Below are positions 1-8,028 of a stretch of 37,501 bases of DNA, in pieces. Below the pieces are notes generated by a model. It saw only the letters and a list, made by a program, of their open reading frames with translations, did no database searches and was not told the DNA's origin. Each line of letters opens with the position of its first letter. The first letter of the stretch is position 1. The DNA lies in NCBI GenBank assembly GCA_002070955.1, contig MWEK01000040.1, forward strand, positions 1 to 37,501, written 5' to 3'. The position numbers were made by a program, and so were the translations under genes. This DNA comes from Planctomycetes bacterium ADurb.Bin069. Its GTDB lineage: Bacteria; Planctomycetota; UBA8108; UBA8890; UBA8898.

Positions 1-93
1 ACTTGGGGTATGCGCGCCGCAGGCCACCATGGAAACTCCACACACGCGCAGACTTCCAGACAGCGCAACCGCCTCGGAGAGCCGCGCCTCAAC

Positions 94-122
94 TTTCCCG
101 CGGCGCGGCCCTGCGGTATAAT
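94..122 (+). promoter_or_regulatory. Putative promoter of the terpenoid cluster
   Basis: A perfect TATAAT -10 box lies at 117-122 in otherwise very GC-rich DNA. The hexamer 17 bases upstream (TTTCCC, 94-99) is a poor -35 match. A start of transcription near 129 would leave a leader of about 40 bases before the ATG at 170. Positions 1-93 show no gene or site that I can support. Confidence 0.45.
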
Positions 123-169
123 GCGGGGACCGACGAGACCCGCGCCTTGCGTCGGAGAAAGCCTGCGTC

Positions 170-1081
170 ATGCACACACCGACTAAGATTCTCTATTGCC
201 GCTGCGTTCACGCCGATGCGGCGTCCCCCGAGGCGCACGCCGCCGTTCGCCGCGGACTGGCTTCCGCGGAGGGGCGCGCCGCGACGGTCTCGGATCTCTG
301 CGGCCTCGCGGCGCGGCGCGATCCCATGCTGGCCGGCATGGCGTCCGGCGGCCCCCTCCTGATCGTTGCCTGCGAGGAACGGGCCGTGCGCTGGCTTTTC
401 GCCGCGGCGGGGGCGCCGCTTCCCGCGGAAGGCGTCGAGGTCGTCAACCTGCGGACGGCGCCGGTTGGGGACATCGCCGCGCGGATCGCGGCGGCGGCGG
501 GCTCCGCCGGCGGCGCGGCTCCGGCCCGCGCGGCCGACGGCGGAGCGGACCGGGACGCGCCGCGGGAATGGGTGCCGTGGTTTCCGGTCATCGACTACGA
601 GCGCTGCACCGACTGCGGGCAGTGCCTCGGATTCTGTCTGTTCGACGTGTACGCGCGGGATGCGGAAGGCAAGGTGCGCGTCGTCAATCCCGCCAACTGC
701 AAGACGAACTGCCCGGCCTGCGCGCGGGTTTGTCCCGCGCAGGCGATCATGTTTCCCAAACACAAGGATCCGGCGGTGAACGGAGGCGCCGGGCGCGGGG
801 CCGAACCGGTCGACGTCAAGAACCTTATCGACGGAGACCTGCGGACCCTCCTCCGCCGGCGCGGCGGCGGCCGGCGGTTCGCCCTCGCCGAGGCGGAGGA
901 GGAGCGCCGCGCCTGCGCGTGTTCGGCGGGCGGCGAATGTGCGCGCGGGGGCGGCATCCTCGGCGCGTTGGGCGTGCCCGCCGAGGTGATCGACGCGCTT
1001 TCGCCCCAAGAGATCGCGGCGGCGGCCGCCAAAAAGGCCGCGCCGGAACGGCGCGGGGCGTGCGATTGCGGCGGAGCCTGA
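170..1081 (+). CDS. Ferredoxin-like 2[4Fe-4S] protein, first gene of terpenoid cluster
   Basis: This 303-residue cytosolic protein is built around a bacterial-type 2[4Fe-4S] ferredoxin domain. The first cluster motif is C146-x2-C149-x2-C152-x3-C156 and the second is C177-x3-C181-x2-C184-x3-C188-Pro. The N-terminal 130 residues are not a known domain to me; they open with a CRC pair (C10, C12), followed by a hydrophobic alpha/beta-looking stretch. The C-terminus has further Cys-rich segments (CAC...C near 245-255 and a terminal CDC) that might bind another metal centre. The gene ends 26 bases before the DUF116-prenyl synthase gene, which suggests one operon and a redox role linked to the DUF116 domain or to terpenoid modification; that role is inferred. 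The ATG at 170 follows the -10 box at 117-122 by a sensible distance, but no strong Shine-Dalgarno sequence is visible. Confidence 0.85.
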   Translation: MHTPTKILYCRCVHADAASPEAHAAVRRGLASAEGRAATVSDLCGLAARRDPMLAGMASGGPLLIVACEERAVRWLFAAAGAPLPAEGVEVVNLRTAPVGDIAARIAAAAGSAGGAAPARAADGGADRDAPREWVPWFPVIDYERCTDCGQCLGFCLFDVYARDAEGKVRVVNPANCKTNCPACARVCPAQAIMFPKHKDPAVNGGAGRGAEPVDVKNLIDGDLRTLLRRRGGGRRFALAEAEEERRACACSAGGECARGGGILGALGVPAEVIDALSPQEIAAAAAKKAAPERRGACDCGGA

Positions 1082-1107
1082 GCACCGGAGAGAGAAGCGA
1101 GCTGAGC

Positions 1108-2808
1108 ATGGCGACGACACCGCCCGGCCGGGGCCGTCACCTGCGCCGTCCCCCTTCGGAGAAGGTCCCGGCGACGAAGTCCGAGCGGGAGCGCCTGCGG
1201 GCCCTCGTCGAGGACTACGCCCGGACGGCGGGCCTCGTCCCGCCGCTGGGGCTCCCCGAGGTGCTCGCGCACGTGCGCGCCATCATCGACGGGCACCGTG
1301 TGAACAGCCTGTATCGCGACTTTCTCGCGGTTCTCCTCAACAACGCCGCGTGGCGGCGGCAGGTGGCGGGGTTTCCCTTCGAGCGGCGGCTGCTCCTCCT
1401 GCCCAAATGCCTGCGCGATGCCGAGGGCTGCGTGGCGCGAATCGATGAGCTGGGCCTGGTGTGCGCGGGCTGCGGCCGCTGCCCAATTGCCGACCTGCAA
1501 GGCGAGGCCGAGGATCTAGGCTACGCGGTCATGGTCGCCGAGGGCTCGCCCGTGGTGATGGCGCTCATCGAGAGCGGCAAGATCGATGCCGTCGTCGGCG
1601 TGAGCTGCCTGGGAGTCCTGGAACGCGTGTTCCCCTACATGGAAGCCGGCGCGGTGCCGGGCATCGCCGTGCCGCTCCTTAACGACGGCTGCTGCGACAC
1701 GAGCGTCGATTTGGACTGGGTCTGGGACGCCCTGCATCTTTCCAGCGCCACCGAGACGCCCAAGCTCGACCTGGAGGGGCTGCGCGCGCAGGTCGAAGCG
1801 TGGTGCACCCCGGAAGGCATGGAGGAACTTCTGGGAACCCCCCGCGGCAGCGCCGAGGAGATTGCGCGCGCCTGGGTGGCCAAGGCGGGGAAGCGCTGGC
1901 GCCCGCTGCTGGCGGCCAGCGTCTACCAGACGCTTCAAGCGCGGCTCGACGGGCCCGTGCCTCGCGCCGTGCGCATGATCGCCCTGGCGGTCGAGTGTTT
2001 CCACAAGGCCTCGCTCATTCACGACGACATCGAGGACGGCGACGCGCTCAGGTACGGCGAGAAGACGCTGCACGAGGAGCATGGAATTCCCATCGCCCTC
2101 AACGCCGGGGACTTCCTTCTCGGCGAGGGCTACCGGCTGATCGCGGCCTGCGGCGCGCCGCCCGCCGAGACGGCGGCAATATTGCGCGTGGTCTCCGAGG
2201 GCCATCGCTCCTTGGCCACGGGCCAGGGCGCCGAGTTGGCGTGGATGCGCGCCATGGGCCCCCTGGCGCCCCGCGAGGTGCTCGACATCTTCAAGCTCAA
2301 GACGGCGCCGGGCTTCGAGGTGGCGTTGGCGGCCGGCGCCATCGCGGGCGGCGCCGGCGAGGAGGTCGCCCGCGTGCTCGCGCGCTTCAGCGAAGCCGTC
2401 GGGGTCGCCTACCAGATCCGCGATGATTTGGAGGATTTCCGAGGCGGCGCGGCGGAACTGGCGCGGCCGTCGCTGGTCGTCGCCTGGGCGTACGAGCGCG
2501 CCGATGCCGCCGGCAAGGCGCTCTGCTCCCGGCTCTGGGAAGGCGGCGCGGCAGCGCGCGACGCGGCCGGCGCCGTCGCGGCTCTGTGCGCCGAGCTGCG
2601 CGTCGAGGAGGAGGTGCGCGAGCTGCTGGAAACCTACAAGGCCGAGGCCGTGCGGAGCCTGTGCGGCCTCAAGAACGCGGCCCTCAAGGGGTTCCTCAGG
2701 CGTATCGTGGCCAAGATCTTCAACGAAGTCGAGGGCGTGGGCTGCTGCGATGAGCATCAGGCTGGCGATGCGGCGGGCGGCGCGGCGGGCGCCGGCGCTG
2801 CTGCGTGA
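1108..2808 (+). CDS. DUF116 - polyprenyl synthetase fusion protein
   Basis: This 566-residue protein joins two domains. Residues about 50-215 match DUF116, with its typical cysteine layout (LPKC, then C...C..CG.CPI, later GVSC and GCC). Residues about 250-500 are an all-alpha trans-isoprenyl diphosphate synthase. Both Asp-rich motifs are present: DDIED at 306-310 and DDLED at 439-443. A KRWRPLL segment matches the substrate-binding GKRxRP region. Such enzymes condense isopentenyl diphosphate with allylic diphosphates, so both Mg2+-binding sites look intact. DUF116 has no firm function and its cysteines could hold a metal or Fe-S centre. The ATG at 1108 was chosen because the Lys/Arg-rich start precedes the DUF116 homology; the frame is open further upstream, but only inside the previous gene. 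The end overlaps the next gene by 59 bases, pointing to coupled translation. Confidence 0.9.
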   Translation: MATTPPGRGRHLRRPPSEKVPATKSERERLRALVEDYARTAGLVPPLGLPEVLAHVRAIIDGHRVNSLYRDFLAVLLNNAAWRRQVAGFPFERRLLLLPKCLRDAEGCVARIDELGLVCAGCGRCPIADLQGEAEDLGYAVMVAEGSPVVMALIESGKIDAVVGVSCLGVLERVFPYMEAGAVPGIAVPLLNDGCCDTSVDLDWVWDALHLSSATETPKLDLEGLRAQVEAWCTPEGMEELLGTPRGSAEEIARAWVAKAGKRWRPLLAASVYQTLQARLDGPVPRAVRMIALAVECFHKASLIHDDIEDGDALRYGEKTLHEEHGIPIALNAGDFLLGEGYRLIAACGAPPAETAAILRVVSEGHRSLATGQGAELAWMRAMGPLAPREVLDIFKLKTAPGFEVALAAGAIAGGAGEEVARVLARFSEAVGVAYQIRDDLEDFRGGAAELARPSLVVAWAYERADAAGKALCSRLWEGGAAARDAAGAVAALCAELRVEEEVRELLETYKAEAVRSLCGLKNAALKGFLRRIVAKIFNEVEGVGCCDEHQAGDAAGGAAGAGAAA

Positions 2809-3631
2809 CGCGGCGCCGCGGGTCGGCGAATTCCTGGAAAGCCTGGCGCAGCCCGACGGGGGCTTCCGCGGCCGCGCCGATGGCAGCGATCTTTACTACA
2901 CGGCCTTCGGCTTGAGCGGTCTGTTGGCGCTTGGGCGCGAGTTCGACCGGGCGGCGGTCGCGCGCTACGCGCGGGGGTTCGGCGCCGGGGAGGGGCTCGA
3001 TTTGGCCCACCTTGCCTGTCTCGCCCGCGTGGCGGCGGACTGCGGCCTCCAACTCGATGACGCGATGCGCGACGCGATCCTGGCCCGCGTGGCGGGGCTG
3101 CGCGCCGCCGACGGCGGTTTCGGAAGCGCGCCCGGCGCGGCGCGAGGCACCGCCTACGGCGCCTTTCTCGCCCTGGGCATCTTTCAGGATCTCGGGCGGG
3201 AGGTTTCCGGCGCCGCCGCGTTGATCGCCGCGTGCCTCGGGCTGCGCGCCGAGGACGGCGGCTTCGGCAACGAGCCCGGCCGCCGCGCGGGCGCCACGCC
3301 CGCGACGGCGGCGGCGCTGACGGTGCTGGCGGAACTGGGCGCCCCCGCGCCGCCGGAAGCTTGCGCGTGGCTCTGCGCGCGCTGCGATTCCGAGGGCGGA
3401 TTCTACGCCGTCGCCGGCGCGCCCGTCCCCGACCTTCTGTCCACGGCGACGGCGCTGCACGCCCTCGCGTCGGCGGGAGCGGCGCTCGACCGGGTGCGCG
3501 AGCCCTGCGTGGAGTACGTCGACAGCCTGTGGAGCCCGCGGGGCGGCTTCCGCGGACACGCCCTCGACGACGCCTTGGACAGCGAGTACACCTTTTACGC
3601 GCTCCTGGCCCTCGGCCATCTGAGCTCGTGA
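2750..3631 (+). CDS. Prenyltransferase/squalene-oxidase repeat protein (single alpha/alpha toroid)
   Basis: This 293-residue protein is made almost entirely of prenyltransferase/squalene-oxidase repeats. Repeated QPDGGFRG, AADGGFGS, AEDGGFGN, DSEGGFYA and SPRGGF turns each precede an Ala/Leu-rich helix pair. This is the alpha/alpha toroid seen in protein prenyltransferase beta subunits and in one half of squalene-hopene cyclases. No DXDD motif is visible, so it is unlikely to start a class II cyclisation alone. The Asp/Cys/His zinc triad of protein prenyltransferases is also not clear. It overlaps the prenyl synthase gene and sits 11 bases before the full-length cyclase, so it may be a partner or product-binding subunit; that is inference. 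An alternative start is ATG 2768, which would shorten the N-terminus by six residues. Confidence 0.8.
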   Translation: MSIRLAMRRAARRAPALLRDAAPRVGEFLESLAQPDGGFRGRADGSDLYYTAFGLSGLLALGREFDRAAVARYARGFGAGEGLDLAHLACLARVAADCGLQLDDAMRDAILARVAGLRAADGGFGSAPGAARGTAYGAFLALGIFQDLGREVSGAAALIAACLGLRAEDGGFGNEPGRRAGATPATAAALTVLAELGAPAPPEACAWLCARCDSEGGFYAVAGAPVPDLLSTATALHALASAGAALDRVREPCVEYVDSLWSPRGGFRGHALDDALDSEYTFYALLALGHLSS

Positions 3632-3635
3632 GGAG
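3631..3635 (+). promoter_or_regulatory. Ribosome binding site that fixes the cyclase start
   Basis: AGGAG at 3631-3635 lies seven bases before GTG 3643. This makes GTG 3643 a better start than the in-frame GTG at 3628, which overlaps the stop of the previous gene and has no such site. Confidence 0.65.
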
Positions 3636-3642
3636 CGTAGCC

Positions 3643-5421
3643 GTGCGGGGGGCCGATTTTCACGCCGCGCTCGCTCGCCTGCGGGCGAGGCTCTTCGCGC
3701 TGCGGCTTCCCGAGGGGCACTGGGAAGGGCGGCTGGCATCGAGCGCCCTGGCCACGGCGACGGCGTCCTTCGCGCTGGCGCTCTTGGACCGCGGCCGGCA
3801 CGAAGGGCGCATCGCCCGCGGGTTGGCCTGGATCGCGGCCCACGGAAACGCCGATGGCGGGTGGGGCGACACGACGGCGAGCAAGAGCAACGTTAGCACG
3901 ACGGCGCTTTGCTGGGCGGCGCTCGGCGCGGGAGGCGGCGAGTCCTGCGCCGCCGCCGCCCGGCGCGCCGAGGAATGGCTTGCCGCCCGGGCGGGAGGGC
4001 GGGATGCGGGGGCGCTCGCTCGGGCGCTTGCCGAGCGCTACGGCGAAGACCGGACCTTCGCGGTGCCGATCCTGACCATGTGCGCCCTCGCCGGAAGGCT
4101 TGGGCCCGACGGTTGGCGCGTCGTCCCGACGCTGCCCTTCGAGCTGGCGGCGCTGCCCCGGGGGCTCTTCCGCTTCCTGCGGCTTTCGGTGGTGAGCTAC
4201 GCGCTGCCCGCGTTGATCGCCATGGGGCAGGTGCGCGACGCGCATCTTCCGGCGGCGAGCGCCGTACGGCGCGCGCTGCGCGCGGCGCTCGGGCGGTGGA
4301 CGCGCGCCGTGCTGGAGCGCATGCAGCCCTCAAGCGGAGGGTACCTGGAGGCGGCGCCGCTCACGGCCTTCGTCGCCATGAGCTTGGCGGGCGCGGGGCG
4401 CGGGGACGCCTCCGTGGCGCGGCGCGCCGAGGCGTTTCTCGTCGCCGGGCAGCGCGAGGACGGAAGCTGGGCCATCGACAGCAACCTGGCCATGTGGGTG
4501 ACGACGCTCGCCGTGAACGCGCTCGGCACGGAGCCGGCGGCGTGGGCGGCGGGCGAGCCCGGCGCGCGCGCGCGGACGCTCGACTGGATCCTCGCCGGGC
4601 AGCATCGCGAGCCGCACCCTTACACGGGCGCGGCGCCGGGAGGCTGGGCTTGGACTGATCTTCCGGGCGGCGTTCCGGATGCCGACGACACGGCCGGCGC
4701 GCTGCTGGCGCTCAGGCAGCTTGACCCCACCGCGCTCCGGACGCGCGCGGCGGGCGCGCTCGGGATTCGCTGGCTCTTGGCGCTCCAAAACGCCGACGGC
4801 GGCATGCCGACCTTTTGCCGCGGGTGGGGGCGGCTGCCCTTCGACCGCGGCGGTGCCGACCTGACGGCGCACGCCCTCAGGGCGTGGAGCGCGTGGCTTC
4901 CGGCGCTGCCGAGCTGGCGGGGGCGGCTGGAACGGGCGATCGCGCGGGCGCTGCGCTACCTAGAGGGGGCGCAGCGGTCTGACGGCGCTTGGGTGCCGCT
5001 TTGGTTTGGGAATGAAGACGCGCCGGGAGGCGAGAATCCCACTTACGGCACGGCGCGCGTCGTGACCGCGCTGGCCGCCCTCGATTCGCCGGGCAAGGCC
5101 AGGGAGATGTGTCTGCGAGGGGCGAAGTGGCTGCAAGCGGCGCAGCACCCCGACGGCGGTTTCGGGGGCGCGCCGGGTGTGGCGCCCACCTTCGAGGAGA
5201 CCGCGGTGGCGGGAGGCGCCCTTGCCGAAGCCGCGCGCGCCGCGCCCGAACTCGCGGCGGCGGCGCTGCGCGCGGGCATGTGGCTTGCCGCGCGGGCGGA
5301 GGAGGAAAGGCCGCCCGCGGCGATCGGGCTGTATTTCGCGCGGCTTTGGTACCATGAGGACGCCTATCCGCTCGTCTTCGCGGCGGACGCGCTCGCCAAG
5401 ATGCAGCGGCCGTGGGGTTGA
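3643..5421 (+). CDS. Squalene-hopene cyclase-like class II terpene cyclase
   Basis: This 592-residue protein has the two-toroid architecture and approximate length of squalene-hopene cyclases (usually about 630). The class II catalytic DXDD motif is present as D346-A-D-D349 followed by Thr-Ala, as in bacterial cyclases. Several QW-type repeats are visible (QREDGSW, QNADGGM, QRSDGAW, QHPDGGF), and the C-terminus carries the aromatic LYFARLWYHED stretch. Proteins of this family protonate and cyclise linear polyprenes at the membrane face. The substrate here need not be squalene: the protein is shorter and its sequence around the QW motifs is divergent. Its place behind a prenyl synthase suggests that it cyclises that enzyme's product or a squalene-like dimer. 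No squalene synthase gene lies in the window. Start: GTG 3643 with an upstream AGGAG. Confidence 0.85.
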   Translation: MRGADFHAALARLRARLFALRLPEGHWEGRLASSALATATASFALALLDRGRHEGRIARGLAWIAAHGNADGGWGDTTASKSNVSTTALCWAALGAGGGESCAAAARRAEEWLAARAGGRDAGALARALAERYGEDRTFAVPILTMCALAGRLGPDGWRVVPTLPFELAALPRGLFRFLRLSVVSYALPALIAMGQVRDAHLPAASAVRRALRAALGRWTRAVLERMQPSSGGYLEAAPLTAFVAMSLAGAGRGDASVARRAEAFLVAGQREDGSWAIDSNLAMWVTTLAVNALGTEPAAWAAGEPGARARTLDWILAGQHREPHPYTGAAPGGWAWTDLPGGVPDADDTAGALLALRQLDPTALRTRAAGALGIRWLLALQNADGGMPTFCRGWGRLPFDRGGADLTAHALRAWSAWLPALPSWRGRLERAIARALRYLEGAQRSDGAWVPLWFGNEDAPGGENPTYGTARVVTALAALDSPGKAREMCLRGAKWLQAAQHPDGGFGGAPGVAPTFEETAVAGGALAEAARAAPELAAAALRAGMWLAARAEEERPPAAIGLYFARLWYHEDAYPLVFAADALAKMQRPWG

Positions 5422-5460
5422 GCGGGGGCGCCGCCGCCGCGTTTGTGCTACACTCCCGGC

Positions 5461-6669
5461 ATGCCGCCGAAACGCCTCTTGCCGCGCCTCGCTCTGTGCG
5501 CCGCCGCCCTTGCGGTCCTGGCGGCGGCGGCGGTCGTCCTGCGGTTGACCGCGGCCCGGGAGCCCGCGGCGGAAGCGCCGCCCCTTCCCGCCGCGCCGGC
5601 CCGACCCGATGGCGCCTGGCCGATTTTCAGGGGCGATCAAGCGCTGCGCGGCGTCGCCGCCGTCACGCTTCCCGACAAGCTGGAGCTTGCCTGGCGCTTC
5701 GAGACGAAGGACCAGGTGACTTCCTCGGCCGTCATCGGGGGGGGCGTCGTCTACGTCGGATCGTGCGACGGCAATGTGTACGCCATCGATGCGCGGACGG
5801 GGAAAGAGCGCTGGCGTTTTCCCACCGAGGATCAGGTGCAGGCGGCGCCGCTCCTTCTGGGGGACACGCTCTATGTCGGCGGCGACGACTCGTTCTTGTA
5901 TGCCATCGATGCGGCCTCCGGGCGCCTGAAGTGGAAGTACGAGACCGGCGACAAGATCATCGGCGGAGCCAATTTTTGGCGCCCGCCCGACGGCGGTCCG
6001 GCGCGGATCATCTTCGGCGGCTACGACTACAAGGTTCATTGCGTGGACGGCGCGACGGGCGCCAAGCTGTGGGAATACTCCACCGGCAATTACGTGAACG
6101 GCGCGCCGGCGGTGGCCGGCGACGCCGTCATTGTCGGCGGCTGCGACGCCGTGCTGCACGTGATCGATGCCGCGGACGGGGCGCGCCGCGGCGCGATCGA
6201 TGCCGGGGCTTACGTTGCGGCCTCGACGCCGGTTGACGGCGGCCGGGCCTACGTGGGGAACTTCAACGGCCGGGTGCTGTGCGTCGACATCAGGGCCGAA
6301 GCGGCGGGAGCGCCCGTCGTCTGGAGCTACGAGGGGAGCGGCGAGGCGTTCTTTTCGGCCCCGGCCGTCGCGGCCGATCGCATCGTCGCGGGCTCGCGGG
6401 ACAAGCGCCTGCACTGCATCGACAAAGCCGGCGGCGCGGGCTTGTGGAGCTTCGCGGCGCGCGACAACATCGACGGCGCGCCGGTTGTGTGCGGCGACAA
6501 GGTGGTCGTGGGCTCGAACGACGGACGGCTCTACCTCGTGCGCCTCGCCGACGGGGCGGAAGCCGGGGTCTACGACGTCGGCGCGGCGATCTCGGCGTCG
6601 CCGGCGGTGGCGCCGGGGCTCCTCGTTGTCGGCGCGGACGACGGCTTCGTTTACGCCTTCGCCTGGTGA
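5461..6669 (+). CDS. Membrane-anchored PQQ-like beta-propeller repeat protein
   Basis: This 402-residue protein has a basic N-terminus and a hydrophobic segment at about residues 9-29 (uncleaved anchor or signal peptide). The rest is repeated beta-propeller blades. Typical blade motifs recur: GxVYVGSCDGNVYAIDARTGKERW, DTLYVGGDDSFLYAID, RAYVGNFNGRVLCVD and VVVGSNDGRLYLV (each a short fragment of a repeat). This pattern matches the PQQ-binding-like/BamB-type propellers. It lacks obvious dehydrogenase active-site elements, so a structural or binding role outside the cytoplasm is more likely than enzyme activity. A FRGD stretch just after the anchor is common in planctomycete members. ATG 5461 begins the signal segment; a GTG at 5443 would add six unsupported residues. 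The TACACT at 5449-5454 could be a -10 box, but no good -35 is seen. Confidence 0.85.
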   Translation: MPPKRLLPRLALCAAALAVLAAAAVVLRLTAAREPAAEAPPLPAAPARPDGAWPIFRGDQALRGVAAVTLPDKLELAWRFETKDQVTSSAVIGGGVVYVGSCDGNVYAIDARTGKERWRFPTEDQVQAAPLLLGDTLYVGGDDSFLYAIDAASGRLKWKYETGDKIIGGANFWRPPDGGPARIIFGGYDYKVHCVDGATGAKLWEYSTGNYVNGAPAVAGDAVIVGGCDAVLHVIDAADGARRGAIDAGAYVAASTPVDGGRAYVGNFNGRVLCVDIRAEAAGAPVVWSYEGSGEAFFSAPAVAADRIVAGSRDKRLHCIDKAGGAGLWSFAARDNIDGAPVVCGDKVVVGSNDGRLYLVRLADGAEAGVYDVGAAISASPAVAPGLLVVGADDGFVYAFAW

Positions 6670-6677
6670 GCGGGCGG

Positions 6678-6706
6678 TTGACAAGCCCCGCCGCCTCCGC
6701 TCAACT
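6678..6706 (+). promoter_or_regulatory. Weak promoter candidate before the glycosyltransferase
   Basis: A perfect TTGACA (6678-6683) sits in the 69-base gap between the propeller and glycosyltransferase genes. At 17 bases spacing the -10 hexamer is TCAACT (6701-6706), which is poor; a better TACTCT (6706-6711) is 22 bases away. It may support separate transcription of the glycosyltransferase-ABC genes. Confidence 0.3.
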
Positions 6707-6738
6707 ACTCTCTGCCGAGGGCATTCGCGGGAAACGTC

Positions 6739-8028
6739 ATGCGCATCGTCCAGATAACGCCCGGTTCGGGCGGAAGCTTTTACTGCGAAAACTGCCTCAG
6801 GGACGCGGCCCTCGTGAAGGCCTTCGCCGCCCGGGGCGACGAGGCGCTTCTGGTGCCGCTGTACCTGCCGATCCTGGGGGAGGAGGTGGAGGGGGCGGGC
6901 GCCCAGCCGGTGTTCTTCGGGGGCATCAACGTCTACCTTCAGGAGAAGTGGCCCGGCTTCGCGCGCTTGCCGCGCCTGTTCCGGCGGCTCCTGGACTCGC
7001 GGTTCCTTCTCAGGCGCGCCGCGCGGCTGGCGGGCATGACGCGGGCGCGGGATCTGGGCGTGACGACGATTTCCATGCTGCGCGGCGAGGGCGGACGCCA
7101 GGCGGCGGAGCTCGAAAAGCTGGTGGAACACCTGGCGGCGCTCCCCAGGCCGGACGTCGTCTATCTTTCCAACGCGCTCTTGGCGGGAATGGCGCGGCGG
7201 TTGAAAGAGGCGCTCCGCGCCCCCGTCGTGTGCATGCTCCAGGGCGAGCACGGTTTTCTCGACGCCCTCGCTGAGCCCGACCGCGCCGTCGCCTGGGAGA
7301 CGCTCAGGGAACGCGCCCGCGATGTGGATGCCTTCATGGCCGCGAGCGCGTTTTACCGCGATCTCATGTGCGCGCGTCTGGGGCTGCCGCCCGAGCGCAC
7401 GGCGGTGGTCTACAACGGTCTTGACGCCGCGGAGTACGTCCCCGCCGCCGAGCCGCCGCTCAGGCCCGTCATCGGGTACCTGGCGCGGACCTGCGAGGGC
7501 GGCGGACTGGATGTCCTGGCCGACGCGTTCGTGCTGCTGCGCGGCCGCGGCCGGCTGCCCGGTTTGACCCTGAGGGTGTCGGGCGGGAAGACGGCGGACG
7601 ACGACGATTTTCTGGCCCGCGTGCGGGGGCGGCTCGCGGCGGCGGGCGCGGCGGACGCGGTCGAGTTTCTTCCCAACCCGGGCCGCGCGCGGAAGCTGGA
7701 CTTCCTGCGGGGCCTGAGCGTTCTCTCGGTGCCGGCCACTTTCGGGGAGGCCTTCGGGTTCTACATCCTGGAGGCGCTTGCCATGCGCGTGCCGGTGGCG
7801 CAGCCGCGGCACGGTTCCTACCCCGAGCTCGTCGAGGCCACGGGCGGCGGGGTTCTGTGCGAGCCGGGTGACGCGGCGGCGTTGGCCGACGCCCTCGAGG
7901 GCTTGCTCCTGGATCGCGCCAAGCTCGTCGAACTCGGCGCGCGCGGTCAGGCCGCCGTCCGGGAGCGATTCAGCGTGGAACGAACGGCCGCGGACATGGC
8001 CGCGGTCTGCGCGCAGGTGATGCGATGA
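6739..8028 (+). CDS. Glycosyltransferase family 4 protein
   Basis: This 429-residue GT-B fold enzyme transfers a sugar from an activated donor to an unknown acceptor, probably at the cytoplasmic membrane face. The N-terminus has the donor/acceptor loop type MRIVQITPGSGGS with an unusual Cys pair (YCENCLRD). The C-terminal half carries the GT4 E-x7-E motif in GEAFGFYILEA, preceded by a strand/loop in FLRGLSVLSVPATF and followed by GSYPELVEATGGG, the nucleotide-binding region. It lacks a signal peptide. Its stop overlaps the start of the ABC ATPase gene by four bases (ATGA at 8025-8028), so the two are translationally coupled. This suggests that glycosylation of a lipid or envelope component is linked to the export system; the acceptor cannot be told from sequence. 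Confidence 0.88.
   Translation: MRIVQITPGSGGSFYCENCLRDAALVKAFAARGDEALLVPLYLPILGEEVEGAGAQPVFFGGINVYLQEKWPGFARLPRLFRRLLDSRFLLRRAARLAGMTRARDLGVTTISMLRGEGGRQAAELEKLVEHLAALPRPDVVYLSNALLAGMARRLKEALRAPVVCMLQGEHGFLDALAEPDRAVAWETLRERARDVDAFMAASAFYRDLMCARLGLPPERTAVVYNGLDAAEYVPAAEPPLRPVIGYLARTCEGGGLDVLADAFVLLRGRGRLPGLTLRVSGGKTADDDDFLARVRGRLAAAGAADAVEFLPNPGRARKLDFLRGLSVLSVPATFGEAFGFYILEALAMRVPVAQPRHGSYPELVEATGGGVLCEPGDAAALADALEGLLLDRAKLVELGARGQAAVRERFSVERTAADMAAVCAQVMR

Noticed and set aside
1..169. Plus-strand frame starting at position 3
   Set aside because: It has no ribosome binding site, runs into the well-supported gene at 170 in another frame and shows Arg/Pro-rich noise.
4960..7812. A 950-codon open frame on the minus strand
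   Set aside because: It lies opposite the cyclase, propeller and glycosyltransferase genes, which have clear motifs. Its residues are Arg/Gly/His/Pro-rich, as expected of a shadow frame in GC-rich DNA.
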